Source: Nemertoderma westbladi (Eukaryota; Xenacoelomorpha; Nemertodermatida; Nemertodermatidae). From it: 64,000 nucleotides of DNA. Shown here in pieces: positions 11,905 through 26,820 of the stretch. A program made the translations under genes and the position numbers. The stretch spans positions 1 to 64,000 of the forward strand of contig JAUCBJ010002619.1 in assembly GCA_032718475.1 (NCBI GenBank), in the 5' to 3' direction. Below the pieces are notes generated by a model. The model did not search any database and was not told where the DNA came from. It saw only the letters and a list, made by a program, of their open reading frames with translations. Within the stretch, counting starts at the first letter, position 1; every line of letters starts with the position of its first letter.

Positions 11905-13880
11905 GCCGATATCTTAGAATTCCTTACAAAGATACCGATATCTGAGACTTCCTTAAAAAGATACCGATATCTGGTACTTCCTTACAAAGATACCGATATC
12001 TGAGACTTCCTTACAAAGATTCCGATATCTGGTACTTACTTACAAAGATTCCGATATCTGAGACTTCCTTACAAAGATTCCGATATCTGGTACTTCCTTA
12101 CAAAGATACCGATATCTGAGACTTCCTTACAAACATACCGATATCTGAGACTTCCTTATTACAAAAATACCGATATCTGCGACCTCCTTACAAAGATACC
12201 GATGTCTGAGACTCCCTTACAAAGATTCCGATATCTGAGACTTCCTTATTACAAAGATACCGAATCTGAGAGTTCCTTACAAAGATACCGATATCTGAGA
12301 CTTCCTTACAAAGATACCGATATCTGGTACTTCCTTACAAAGATACCGATATCTAGTACTTCCTTACAAAGATACCGATATCTGAGACTTCCTTATTACA
12401 AAGATGCCGATATCTGCGACTTCCTTACAAATATACCGATATTTGAGACTTCCTTACAAAGATACCGATATCTGAGACTTCCTTACAAAGATACCGATAT
12501 CTGGTACTTCCTTACAAAGATACCGATATCTGGTACTTCCTTACAAAGATACCGATATCTGAGACTTCCTTACAAAGATGCCGATATTTGAGACTTCCCT
12601 ACAAAGATACCGATATCTGGTACTTCCTTACAAAGATACCGATATCTGGTACTTCCTTACAAAGATGCCGATATCTTAGAATTCCTTACAAAGATACCGA
12701 TATCTGAGACTTCCCTACAAAGATACCGATATCTGGTACTTCCTTACAGAGATACCGATATCAGGTACTTCCTTACAAAGATACCGATATCTGAGACTTC
12801 CTTAAAAAGATACCGATATCTGGTACTTCCTTACAAAGGTACCGATATCTGGTACTTCCTTACAAAGAGACCGATATCTGAGACTTCCTTAAAAAGATAC
12901 CGATATCTGGTACTTCCTTACAAAGATACCGATATCTGGTACTTCCTTACATAAATACGGATATCTGAGACTTACTTACAAAGATCCCGATATCTGGTAC
13001 TTCCTTACAAAGATACCGATATCCGAGACTTCCTTACAAAGATACCGATATCTGGTACTTCCTTACAAAGATACCGATATCTGAGACTTCCTTACAAAGA
13101 TACCGATATTTGAGACTTCCCTACAAAGATACTGATATCTGGTACTTCCTTACAAAGATACCGATATCTGGTACTTCCTTACAAAGATGCCGATATCTTA
13201 GAATTCCTTACAAAGATACCGATATCTGAGACTTCCTTAAAAAGATACCGATATCTGGTACTTCCTTACAAAGATACCGATATCTGGTACTTCCTTACAA
13301 GATACCGATATCTGAGACTTCCTTACAAAGATTCCGATATCTGGTACTTACTTACAAAGATTCCGATATCTGAGACTTCCTTACAAAGATTCCGATATCT
13401 GGTACTTCCTTACAAAGATACCGATATCTGAGACTTCCTTACAAACATACCGATATCTGAGACTTCCTTATTACAAAAATACCGATATCTGCGACTTCCT
13501 TACAAAGATACCGATGTCTGAGACTCCCTTACAAAGATTCCGATATCTGAGACTTCCTTATTACAAAGATACCGAATCTGAGAGTTCCTTACAAAGATAC
13601 CGATATCTGAGGCTTCCTTACAAAGATATCGATATCTGAGACTTCCTTACAAAGATACCAATATCTGAGACTTCCTCGCAAAGATATCGATATCTGAGAC
13701 TTCCTTACAAAGATACCGATATCCGAGACTTCCTTACAAAGATACCGATATCTGGTACTTCCTTACAAAGATACCGATATCTGAGACTTCCTTACAAAGA
13801 TACCGATATTTGAGACTTCCCTACAAAGATACCGATATCTGGTACTTCCTTACAAAGATACCGATATCTGATACTTCCTT
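11905..13880. repeat. Higher-order repeat, copy 2 (offset 2655 bp)
   Basis: Second copy of the block above. The match is lost near 11220/13880, where one copy has GATGCCGATATCTGGTAC and the other the CTTAGAATTCC variant. Confidence 0.85.
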
Positions 13881-16650
13881 ACAAAGATGCCGATATCTTA
13901 GAATTCCTTACAAAGATACCGATATCTGAGACTTCCTTAAAAAGATACCGATATCTGGTACTTCCTTACAAAGATACCGATATCTGGTACTTCCTTACAA
14001 GATACCGATATCTGAGACTTCCTTACAAAGATTCCGATATCTGGTACTTACTTACAAAGATTCCGATATCTGAGACTTCCTTACAAAGATTCCGATATCT
14101 GGTACTTCCTTACAAAGATACCGATATCTGAGACTTCCTTACAAACATACCGATATCTGAGACTTCCTTATTACAAAAATACCGATATCTGCGACCTCCT
14201 TACAAAGATACCGATGTCTGAGACTCCCTTACAAAGATTCCGATATCTGAGACTTCCTTATTACAAAGATACCGAATCTGAGAGTTCCTTACAAAGATAC
14301 CGATATCTGAGGCTTCCTTACAAAGATATCGATATCTGAGACTTCCTTACAAAGATACCAATATCTGAGACTTCCTCGCAAAGATATCGATATCTGAGAC
14401 TTCCTTACAAAGATACCGATATCTGAGACTTCCTCACAAATATATCGATATCTGAGACTTCCTCACAAAGATATCGATATCTGAGACTTCCTTACAAAGA
14501 TACCGAAATCTGGTACTTCCTTACAAAGATACCGATATCTGGTACTTCCTTACAAAGATACCGATATCTGGTACTTCCTTACAAAGATAACGATATCTGA
14601 GACTTCCTTACAAAGATTCCGATATCTGGTACTTCCATACAAAGATACCGATATCTAGTACTTCCTTACAAAGATACCGATATCTGGTACTTCCTTACAA
14701 AGATAACGATATCTGAGACTTCCTTATTACAAAGATACCGAATCTGAGAGTTCCTTACAAAGATACCGATATCTGAGGCTTCCTTACAAAGATATCGATA
14801 TCTGAGACTTCCTTACAAAGATACCAATATCTGAGACTTCCTCGCAAAGATATCGATATCTGAGACTTCCTTACAAAGATTCCGATATCTGGTACTTCCA
14901 TACAAAGATACCGTTATCTAGTACTTCCTTACAAAGATACCGATATCTGGTACTTCCTTACAAAGATAACGATATCTGAGACTTCCTTACAAAGATTCCG
15001 ATATCTGGTACTTCCATACAAAGATACCGATATCTAGTACTTCCTTACAAAGATACCGATATCTGAGACTTCCTTATTACAAAGATACCGATATCTGAGA
15101 CTTCCTTACAAAGATACTGATATCTGGTACTTCCTTACAAAGATACCGATATCTGGTACTTCCTTACAAAGATAACGATATCTGAGACTTCCTTACAAAG
15201 ATTCCGATATCTGGTACTTCCATACAAAGATACCGATATCTAGTACTTCCTTACAAAGATACCGATATCTGAGGCTTCCTTACAAAGATACCGATATCTA
15301 GTACTTCCTTACAAAGATACCGATATCTGAGGCTTCCTTATAAAGATACCGATATCTGGTACTTCCTTACAAAGATACCGATATCTGAGGCTTCCTTACA
15401 AAGATACCGATATCTGGTACTTCCTTACAAAGATACCGATATATGGTATTTCCTTACAAAGATACCGATATCTGAGACTTCCTTACAAAGATACCGATAT
15501 ATGGTATTTCCTTACAAAGATACCGATATCGGAGACTTCCTTATTACAAAGATACCGATATCTGCGACCTCCTTACAAAGATGTCGATATCTGATACTTC
15601 CTTACAAAGATACCGATATCTGAGATTTCATTACAAAGATATCGATATCTGGTACTTCCTTACAAAGATACCGATAACTGAGACTTCCTTACAAAGATAC
15701 CGATATCTGAGACTTCCTTATTACAAAGATACCGATATCTGCGACTTCCTTACAAAGATACCGATAACTGAGACTTCCTTATTACAAAGATACCGATATC
15801 TGCGACTTCCTGACAAAGATATCGATATCTGAGAATTCCTTATTACAAAGATACCGATATCTGAGACTTCCTTACAAAGATATCGATATCTGGTACTTCC
15901 ATACAAAGATACCGATATCTGAGACTTCTTTACAAAGATACCGATATTGAGACTTCCTTATTACAAAGATAACGATATCTGAGACTTCCTTACAAAGATA
16001 TCGATATCTGGTACTTCCTTACAAAGATACCGATATCTGAGACTTCCTTATTACAAAGATACCGATATCTGCGACTTCCATACAATGATATCGATATCTG
16101 GGCATCCTTATTACAAAGATACCGATATCTGAGACTTCCTTACAAAGATATCGATATCTGGTACTTCCTTACAAAGATACCGATATTTGAGACTTATTTA
16201 CAAAGATACCGATATCTGAGACTTCCTTATTACAAAGATACCGATATCTGAGACTTCCTTACATAGATATCAATATCTGGTACTTCCTTACAAAGATACC
16301 GATATCTGAGACTTCCTTACAAAGATACCGATATCTGAGACTTCCTTATTACAAAGATAACGATATCTGAGACTTCCTCACAAAGATACCGCTATCTGAG
16401 GCTTCCCTACAAAGATACCGATATCTGAGACTTCCTTACAAAGCTACCGATTTCTGAGACTTCCTTACATATATATCGATATCTGAGACTTCCTTACAAA
16501 GATACCGATATATCATAGACTTCCTTACAAAGATATCGATATCTGAGACTTCCTCACAAAGATATCGATATCTGAGACTTCCTTACAAAGATACCGAAAT
16601 CTGGTACTTCCTTACAATTATACTGATATCTGAGACTTCCTTACAAAGAT
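12550..16650. repeat. 4.1 kb satellite block, duplicated at 18050-22150 (left copy)
   Basis: Marker variants at 12675, 13197 and 13897 recur at 18173, 18695 and 19395, all 5498 bp apart. An 83-codon open stretch at 15581 recurs identically at 21079. Only scattered single differences were noticed (for example AAAGAGACCG versus AAAGATACCG near 12878/18376). The copies part at about 16650 / 22148. Confidence 0.85.
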
Positions 16651-18049
16651 ACCGATATCTGGTACTTCCTTACAAAGATACCGATATCTGAGACTTCCTT
16701 ACAAAGATACCGATATCTGGTACTTCCTTACAAAGATACCGATATCTGAGACTTCCTTACAAAGATACCGATATCTGAAACTTCCTTACAAAGATATCGA
16801 TATCTGGTACTTCCTTACAAAGATGCCGATATCTGAGACTTCCTTACAAAGATACCGATATCTGAAACTTCCTTACAAAGATATCGATATCTGGTACTTC
16901 CTTACAAAGATGCCGATATCTGAGACTTCCTTACAAAGATACCGATATCTGAGACTTCCTTATTATAAAGATGCCGATATCTGAGGCTTCCTTACAAAGA
17001 TACCGATATCTGAGACTTCCTTACAAAGATACCGATATCGGAGGCTTCCTTACAAAGATACCGATATCTGAGACTTCCTTACAAAGATACCGATATCTGG
17101 TACTTCCTTACAAAGATACCGATATCTGAGACTTCCTTACAAAGATACCGATATCTGAAACTTCCTTACAAAGATATCGATATCTGGTACTTCCTTACAA
17201 AGATGCCGATATCTGAGACTTCCTTACAAAGATACCGATATCTGAAACTTCCTTACAAAGATATCGATATCTGGTACTTCCTTACAAAGATGCCGATATC
17301 TGAGACTTCCTTACAAAGATACCGATATCTGAGACTTCCTTATTATAAAGATGCCGATATCTGAGGCTTCCTTACAAAGATACCGATATCTGAGACTTCC
17401 TTACAAAGATACCGATATCGGAGGCTTCCTTACAAATATACTGATATCTGAGACTTCCTTACAAAGGTACTGATATCTGGTACTTCCTTACAAAGATACC
17501 GATATCTGGTACTTCCTTACAAAGATACCGATATCTGGTACTTCCTTACAAAGATAACAATATCTGAGACTTCCTTACAAAAATTCCGATATCTGGTACT
17601 TCCTTACAAAGATACCGATATCTAGTACTTCCTTACAAAGATACCGATATCTGAGGCTTCCTTACAAAAATACCGATATATGGTACTTCCTTACAAAGAT
17701 ACCGATATCTGAGGCTTCCTTACAAAGATACCGATATCTGGTACTTCCTTACAAAGATACCGATATATGGTACTTCCTTACAAAGATACCGATATCTGAG
17801 ACTTCCTTACAAAGATACCGATATATGGTACTTCCTTACAAAGATACCGATATCTGAGACTTCCTTAAAAAGATACCGATATCTGGTACTTCCTTACAAA
17901 GATACCGATATCTGGTACTTCCTTACATAAATACGGATATCTGAGACTTACTTACAAAGATCCCGATATCTGGTACTTCCTTACAAAGATACCGATATCC
18001 GAGACTTCCTTACAAAGATACCGATATCTGGTACTTCCTTACAAAGATA

Positions 18050-21000
18050 CCGATATCTGAGACTTCCTTACAAAGATACCGATATTTGAGACTTCCCTAC
18101 AAAGATACCGATATCTGGTACTTCCTTACAAAGATACCGATATCTGGTACTTCCTTACAAAGATGCCGATATCTTAGAATTCCTTACAAAGATACCGATA
18201 TCTGAGACTTCCCTACAAAGATACCGATATCTGGTACTTCCTTACAGAGATACCGATATCAGGTACTTCCTTACAAAGATACCGATATCTGAGACTTCCT
18301 TAAAAAGATACCGATATCTGGTACTTCCTTACAAAGGTACCGATATCTGGTACTTCCTTACAAAGATACCGATATCTGAGACTTCCTTAAAAAGATACCG
18401 ATATCTGGTACTTCCTTACAAAGATACCGATATCTGGTACTTCCTTACATAAATACGGATATCTGAGACTTACTTACAAAGATCCCGATATCTGGTACTT
18501 CCTTACAAAGATACCGATATCCGAGACTTCCTTACAAAGATACCGATATCTGGTACTTCCTTACAAAGATACCGATATCTGAGACTTCCTTACAAAGATA
18601 CCGATATTTGAGACTTCCCTACAAAGATACCGATATCTGGTACTTCCTTACAAAGATACCGATATCTGGTACTTCCTTACAAAGATGCGGATATCTTAGA
18701 ATTCCTTACAAAGATACCGATATCTGAGACTTCCTTAAAAAGATACCGATATCTGGTACTTCCTTACAAAGATACCGATATCTGGTACTTCCTTACAAGA
18801 TACCGATATCTGAGACTTCCTTACAAAGATTCCGATATCTGGTACTTACTTACAAAGATTCCGATATCTGAGACTTCCTTACAAAGATTCCGATATCTGG
18901 TACTTCCTTACAAAGATACCGATATCTGAGACTTCCTTACAAACATACCGATATCTGAGACTTCCTTATTACAAAAATACCGATATCTGCGACTTCCTTA
19001 CAAAGATACCGATGTCTGAGACTCCCTTACAAAGATTCCGATATCTGAGACTTCCTTATTACAAAGATACCGAATCTGAGAGTTCCTTACAAAGATACCG
19101 ATATCTGAGGCTTCCTTACAAAGATATCGATATCTGAGACTTCCTTACAAAGATACCAATATCTGAGACTTCCTCGCAAAGATATCGATATCTGAGACTT
19201 CCTTACAAAGATACCGATATCCGAGACTTCCTTACAAAGATACCGATATCTGGTACTTCCTTACAAAGATACCGATATCTGAGACTTCCTTACAAAGATA
19301 CCGATATTTGAGACTTCCCTACAAAGATACCGATATCTGGTACTTCCTTACAAAGATACCGATATCTGATACTTCCTTACAAAGATGCCGATATCTTAGA
19401 ATTCCTTACAAAGATACCGATATCTGAGACTTCCTTAAAAAGATACCGATATCTGGTACTTCCTTACAAAGATACCGATATCTGGTACTTCCTTACAAGA
19501 TACCGATATCTGAGACTTCCTTACAAAGATTCCGATATCTGGTACTTACTTACAAAGATTCCGATATCTGAGACTTCCTTACAAAGATTCCGATATCTGG
19601 TACTTCCTTACAAAGATACCGATATCTGAGACTTCCTTACAAACATACCGATATCTGAGACTTCCTTATTACAAAAATACCGATATCTGCGACCTCCTTA
19701 CAAAGATACCGATGTCTGAGACTCCCTTACAAAGATTCCGATATCTGAGACTTCCTTATTACAAAGATACCGAATCTGAGAGTTCCTTACAAAGATACCG
19801 ATATCTGAGGCTTCCTTACAAAGATATCGATATCTGAGACTTCCTTACAAAGATACCAATATCTGAGACTTCCTCGCAAAGATATCGATATCTGAGACTT
19901 CCTTACAAAGATACCGATATCTGAGACTTCCTCACAAATATATCGATATCTGAGACTTCCTCACAAAGATATCGATATCTGAGACTTCCTTACAAAGATA
20001 CCGAAATCTGGTACTTCCTTACAAAGATACCGATATCTGGTACTTCCTTACAAAGATACCGATATCTGGTACTTCCTTACAAAGATAACGATATCTGAGA
20101 CTTCCTTACAAAGATTCCGATATCTGGTACTTCCATACAAAGATACCGATATCTAGTACTTCCTTACAAAGATACCGATATCTGGTACTTCCTTACAAAG
20201 ATAACGATATCTGAGACTTCCTTATTACAAAGATACCGAATCTGAGAGTTCCTTACAAAGATACCGATATCTGAGGCTTCCTTACAAAGATATCGATATC
20301 TGAGACTTCCTTACAAAGATACCAATATCTGAGACTTCCTCGCAAAGATATCGATATCTGAGACTTCCTTACAAAGATTCCGATATCTGGTACTTCCATA
20401 CAAAGATACCGTTATCTAGTACTTCCTTACAAAGATACCGATATCTGGTACTTCCTTACAAAGATAACGATATCTGAGACTTCCTTACAAAGATTCCGAT
20501 ATCTGGTACTTCCATACAAAGATACCGATATCTAGTACTTCCTTACAAAGATACCGATATCTGAGACTTCCTTATTACAAAGATACCGATATCTGAGACT
20601 TCCTTACAAAGATACTGATATCTGGTACTTCCTTACAAAGATACCGATATCTGGTACTTCCTTACAAAGATAACGATATCTGAGACTTCCTTACAAAGAT
20701 TCCGATATCTGGTACTTCCATACAAAGATACCGATATCTAGTACTTCCTTACAAAGATACCGATATCTGAGGCTTCCTTACAAAGATACCGATATCTAGT
20801 ACTTCCTTACAAAGATACCGATATCTGAGGCTTCCTTACAAAGATACCGATATCTGGTACTTCCTTACAAAGATACCGATATCTGAGGCTTCCTTACAAA
20901 GATACCGATATCTGGTACTTCCTTACAAAGATACCGATATATGGTATTTCCTTACAAAGATACCGATATCTGAGACTTCCTTACAAAGATACCGATATAT

Positions 21001-22150
21001 GGTATTTCCTTACAAAGATACCGATATCGGAGACTTCCTTATTACAAAGATACCGATATCTGCGACCTCCTTACAAAGATGTCGATATCTGATACTTCCT
21101 TACAAAGATACCGATATCTGAGATTTCATTACAAAGATATCGATATCTGGTACTTCCTTACAAAGATACCGATAACTGAGACTTCCTTACAAAGATACCG
21201 ATATCTGAGACTTCCTTATTACAAAGATACCGATATCTGCGACTTCCTTACAAAGATACCGATAACTGAGACTTCCTTATTACAAAGATACCGATATCTG
21301 CGACTTCCTGACAAAGATATCGATATCTGAGAATTCCTTATTACAAAGATACCGATATCTGAGACTTCCTTACAAAGATATCGATATCTGGTACTTCCAT
21401 ACAAAGATACCGATATCTGAGACTTCTTTACAAAGATACCGATATTGAGACTTCCTTATTACAAAGATAACGATATCTGAGACTTCCTTACAAAGATATC
21501 GATATCTGGTACTTCCTTACAAAGATACCGATATCTGAGACTTCCTTATTACAAAGATACCGATATCTGCGACTTCCATACAATGATATCGATATCTGGG
21601 CATCCTTATTACAAAGATACCGATATCTGAGACTTCCTTACAAAGATATCGATATCTGGTACTTCCTTACAAAGATACCGATATTTGAGACTTATTTACA
21701 AAGATACCGATATCTGAGACTTCCTTATTACAAAGATACCGATATCTGAGACTTCCTTACATAGATATCAATATCTGGTACTTCCTTACAAAGATACCGA
21801 TATCTGAGACTTCCTTACAAAGATACCGATATCTGAGACTTCCTTATTACAAAGATAACGATATCTGAGACTTCCTCACAAAGATACCGCTATCTGAGGC
21901 TTCCCTACAAAGATACCGATATCTGAGACTTCCTTACAAAGCTACCGATTTCTGAGACTTCCTTACATATATATCGATATCTGAGACTTCCTTACAAAGA
22001 TACCGATATATCATAGACTTCCTTACAAAGATATCGATATCTGAGACTTCCTCACAAAGATATCGATATCTGAGACTTCCTTACAAAGATACCGAAATCT
22101 GGTACTTCCTTACAATTATACTGATATCTGAGACTTCCTTACAAAGGTAC
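18050..22150. repeat. 4.1 kb satellite block, right copy
   Basis: Direct duplicate of 12550-16650 at an offset of 5498 bp, in the same orientation. Near identity points to very recent unequal exchange or to an assembly duplication. Confidence 0.85.
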
Positions 22151-25100
22151 TGATATCTGGTACTTCCTTACAAAGATACCGATATCTGGTACTTCCTTAT
22201 TACAAAGATACCGATATCTGGTACTTCCTTATTACAAAGATACCGATATCTGAGACTTCCTTACATAGATATCAATATCTGGTACTTCCTTACAAAGATA
22301 CCGATATCTGAGACTTCCTTACAAAGATACCGATATCTGAGACTTCCTTATTACAAAGATAACGATATCTGAGACTTCCTCACAAAGAGCTTCCCTACAA
22401 AGATACCGATATCTGAGACTTCCTTACAAAGCTACCGATTTCTGAGACTTCCTTACATATATATCGATATCTGAGACTTCCTTACAAAGATACCGATATA
22501 TCATAGACTTCCTTACAAAGATATCGATATCTGAGACTTCCTCACAAAGATATCGATATCTGAGACTTCCTCACAAAGATATCGATATCTGAGACTTCCT
22601 TACAAAGATACCGAAATCTGGTACTTCCTTACAAATATACTGATATCTGAGACTTCCTTACAAAGGTACTGATATCTGGTACTTCCTTACAAAGATACCG
22701 ATATCTGGTACTTCCTTACAAAGATACCGATATCTGGTACTTCCTTACAAAGATAACAATATCTGAGACTTCCTTACAAAAATTCCGATATCTGGTACTT
22801 CCTTACAAAGATACCGATATCTAGTACTTCCTTACAAAGATACCGATATCTGAGGCTTCCTTACAAAAATACCGATATATGGTACTTCCTTACAAAGATA
22901 CCGATATCTGAGGCTTCCTTACAAAGATACCGATATCTGGTACTTCCTTACAAAGATACCGATATATGGTACTTCCTTACAAAGATACCGATATCTGAGA
23001 CTTCCTTACAAAGATACCGATATATGGTACTTCCTTACAAAGATACCGATATCGGAGACTTCCTTATTACAAAGATACCGATATCTGAGACTTCCTTACA
23101 AAGGTACTGATATCTGGTACTTCCTTACAAAGATACCGATATCTGGTACTTCCGTACAAAGATAACAATATCTGAGACTTCCTTACAAAGATTCCGATAT
23201 CTGGTACTTCCTTACAAAGATACCGATATCTAGTACTTCCTTACAAAGATACCGATATCTGAGGCTTCCTTACAAAAATACCGATATCTGGTACTTCCTT
23301 ACAAAGATACCGATATCTGAGGCTTCCTTACAAAGATACCGATATCTGGTACTTCCTTACAAAGATACCGATATATGGTACTTCCTTACAAAGATACCGA
23401 TATCTGAGACTTCCTTACAAAGATACCGATATATGGTACTTCCTTACAAAGATACCGATATCGGAGACTTCCTTATTACAAAGATACCGATATCTGCGAC
23501 TTCCTTACAAAGATATCGATATCTGATACTTCCTTACAATGATACCGATATCTGAGATTTCATTCCAAAGATATCGATATCTGGTACTTCCTTACAAAGA
23601 TACCGATAACTGAGACTTCCTTACAAAGATACCGATATCGGAGACTTCCTTATTACAAAGATACCGATATCTGCGACTTCCTTACAAAGATATCGATATC
23701 TGAGACTTCCTTATTACAAAGATACCGATATCTGAGACTTCCTTACAAAGATATCGTTATCTGGTACTTCCTTACAAAGATACCGATATCTGAGACTTCC
23801 TTACAAAGATACCAATATCTGAGACGTCCTTATTACAAAGATAACGATATCTGAGGCTTCCTTACAAAGATACCGATATCTGAGACTTCCTCCCAAAGAT
23901 ACCGATATCTGAGGCTTCCTTACCAAGATACCGATGTCTGAGACTTCCTTACAAAGATATCGATATCTGAGACTTCCTTACAAATATTCCGATATCTGAG
24001 GCTTCCCTACAAAGATACCGATATCTGAGACTTCCTTACAAAGATTCCGATATCTGAGACTTCCTTACAAAGATACCGATATCTGAGACTTCCTTATTAC
24101 AATGATACCGATATCTGAGACTTCCTTACAAAGATACCGATATCTGGTACGTCCTTACATAGATATCGATATCTGAGACTTCCTTACAAAGATTCCGATA
24201 TCTGGTACTTCCTTACAAAGATACCGATATCTGGTACTTCCTTACAAAGATACCGATATCTGGTACTTCCTTACAAAGATACCGCTATCTGAGGCTTCCC
24301 TACAAAGATACCGATATCTGAGACTTCCTTACAAAGATTCCGATATCTGAGACTTCCTTACAAAGATACCGATATCTGAGACTTCCTTATTACAATGATA
24401 CCGATATCGGAGACTTCCTTATTACAAAGATTCCGATATATGCGACTTTCTTACAAAGATATCGATATCAGAGGCTTCCTTACAAAGATACCGATATCTG
24501 AGACTTCCTTATTACAATGATACCGATATCGGAGACTTCCTTATTACAAAGATTCCGATATCTGCGACTTTCTTACAAAGATATCGATATCAGAGGCTTC
24601 CTTACAAAGATACCGATATCTGAGACTTCCTTATTACAAAGATACCGATATCTGGTACTTCCTTACAAAGATACCGATAACTGAGACTTCCTTACAAAGA
24701 TACCGATATCTGAGATTTCCTTATTACAAAGATACCGATATCTGCGACTTCCTTACAAAGATATCGATATATGAGACTTCCTTACAAAGATACCGATATC
24801 TGAGACTTCCTTACAAAGATATCGATATCTGGTACTTCCTTACAAAGATACCGATATCTGAGACTTCCTTACAAAGATACCGATATCTGAAACTTCCTTA
24901 CAAAGATATAGATATCTGGTACTTCCTTACAAAGATACCGATATCTGAGACTTCCTTACAAAGATACCGATATCTGAGACTTCCTTATTATAAAGATACC
25001 GATATCTGAGGCTTCCTTACAAAGATACCGATATCTGAGACTTCCTCACAAAGATACCGATATCTGAGGCTTCCTTACAAAGATACCGATATCTGAGACT

Positions 25101-26820
25101 TCCTTCCAAAGATACCGATATCTGAGACTTCCTTACAAAGATATCGATATCTGAGACTTCCTTACAAATATTCCGATATCTGAGTCCTTACAAAGATACC
25201 GATATCTGGTACTTCCTTACCAAGATTCCGTTATCTGGTACTTCCTTACAAAGATACCGATATCTGAGACTTCCTTACAAAGATTCCGATATCTGAGACT
25301 TCCTTACAAATATACCGATATCTGAGACTTCCTTATTACAATGATACCGATATATGAGACTTCCTTACAAAGATTCCGATATCTGGTACTTCCTTACAAA
25401 GATACCGATATCTGAAACTTCCTTACAAAGATACCTTTATATGAGACTTCCTCACTAAGATACCGATATCTGAGGCTTCCTTACAAAGATACCGATATCT
25501 GGTACTTCCTTACAAAGATATCGATATCTGTGACTTCCTTATTACAAAGATACCGATATCTGAGGCTTCCTTACAAAGATACCGATATCTGGTACTTCCT
25601 TACAAAGATATCGATATCTGAGACTTCCTTATTACAAAGATACCGATATCTGAGACTTCCTTACAAAGATTCCGATATCTGAGACTTCCTTACAAAGATA
25701 CCGATATCTGAGACTTCCTTATTACAATAATACCGATATCTGAGACTTCCTTACAAAGATACCGATATCTGAGACTTCCTTACAAAGATTCCGATATCTG
25801 GTACTTCCTTACAAAGATACCGATATCTGAGGCTTCCTTACAAAGATACCGATATCTGGTACTTCCTTACAAAGATACCGATATCTGAGACTTCCTCACA
25901 AAGATACCGATATCTGAGGCTTCCTTACAAAGATACCGATATCTGAGAATTCCCTACAAAGATACCGATATCTGGTACTTCCTTACAAAGATTCCGATAT
26001 CTGAGACTTCCTTCCAAAGATACCGATATCTGAGACTTTCTTATTACAAAGATACCGATATCTGAGACATCCTTATTACAAAGATACCGATATCTGAGAC
26101 TTCCTTACAAAGATACCGATATCTGGTACTTCCTTACAAAGATTCCGATATCTGGTACTTCCTTACAAAGATACCGATATCTGAGGCTTCTTTACAAAGA
26201 TACCGATATCTGAGACTTCCTCACAAAGATACCGATATCTGAGGCTTCCTTACAAGATACCGATATCTGAGACTTCCTTACAAAGATATCGATATCTGAG
26301 ACTTCCTTACAAAGATACCGATATCTGAGACTTCCTTATTACAATGATACCGATATCTGAGATTTCCTTACATTCCGATATCTGGTACTTCCTTACAAAG
26401 ATACCGATATCTGAGACTTCCTTACAAAGATACCATATCTGAGACTTCCCTACAAAGATTCCGATATCTGATACTTTCTTACAAAGATACCGATATCTGG
26501 TACTTCCTTACAAAGATACCGATATCTGAGACTTCCTTACAAAGATACCGATATCTGGTACTTCCTTACAAAGAAACCGATATATGAGACTTCCTTACAA
26601 AGATTCCGATATCTGAGACTTTCTTACAAATATACCGATATCTGGTACTCCTTTACAAAGATACCGATATCTGATACTTCCTTACAAAGATACCGATATC
26701 TGAGACTTCCTTCCAAAGATACCGATATCTGAGACTTCCTTACAAATGATACCGATATCTCATACTTCCTTACAAAGATACCGATATCTAAGACTAACTG
26801 TATCTACCAACTAAACTAAC

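Larger units (their letters stand above)
6478..26794. repeat. 29-bp satellite array, about 700 monomers
   Basis: The monomer is TTCCTTACAAAGATACCGAT followed by ATCTGAGAC, with a major variant ending ATCTGGTAC. A 32-bp form has TTCCTTATTACAAAG. Each unit has a near-palindrome GATACCGATATC; the variant GATATCGATATC is a perfect 12-bp palindrome, and GATATC occurs in nearly every unit. On the GT31 sense strand each monomer carries CTTTGTAAGGAAG and CAGATATCGG. Rare variants (CTTAGAATTCC, GATGTCTGAGACTCCC, CTGAGAGTTCC) mark higher-order repeats with spacings of 522, 700 and 762 bp. Open frames through it are by-products of the repeat. Confidence 0.98.
6212..26820 (-). other. 20.6 kb intron of the GT31 gene, filled by satellite
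   Basis: Phase-0 intron, donor AAG|GTTAGT at 26820, acceptor AG at 6213-6212. The first 26 bases are unique, then the 29-bp satellite runs without other sequence to about 6478. The last 260 bases before the acceptor are unique apart from a 26-G run. I saw no exon-like sequence inside. Confidence 0.8.

Noticed and set aside
6478..26794. CRISPR-like array
   Set aside because: Units are contiguous 29-bp monomers with no unique spacers, no cas genes, and a eukaryotic context.
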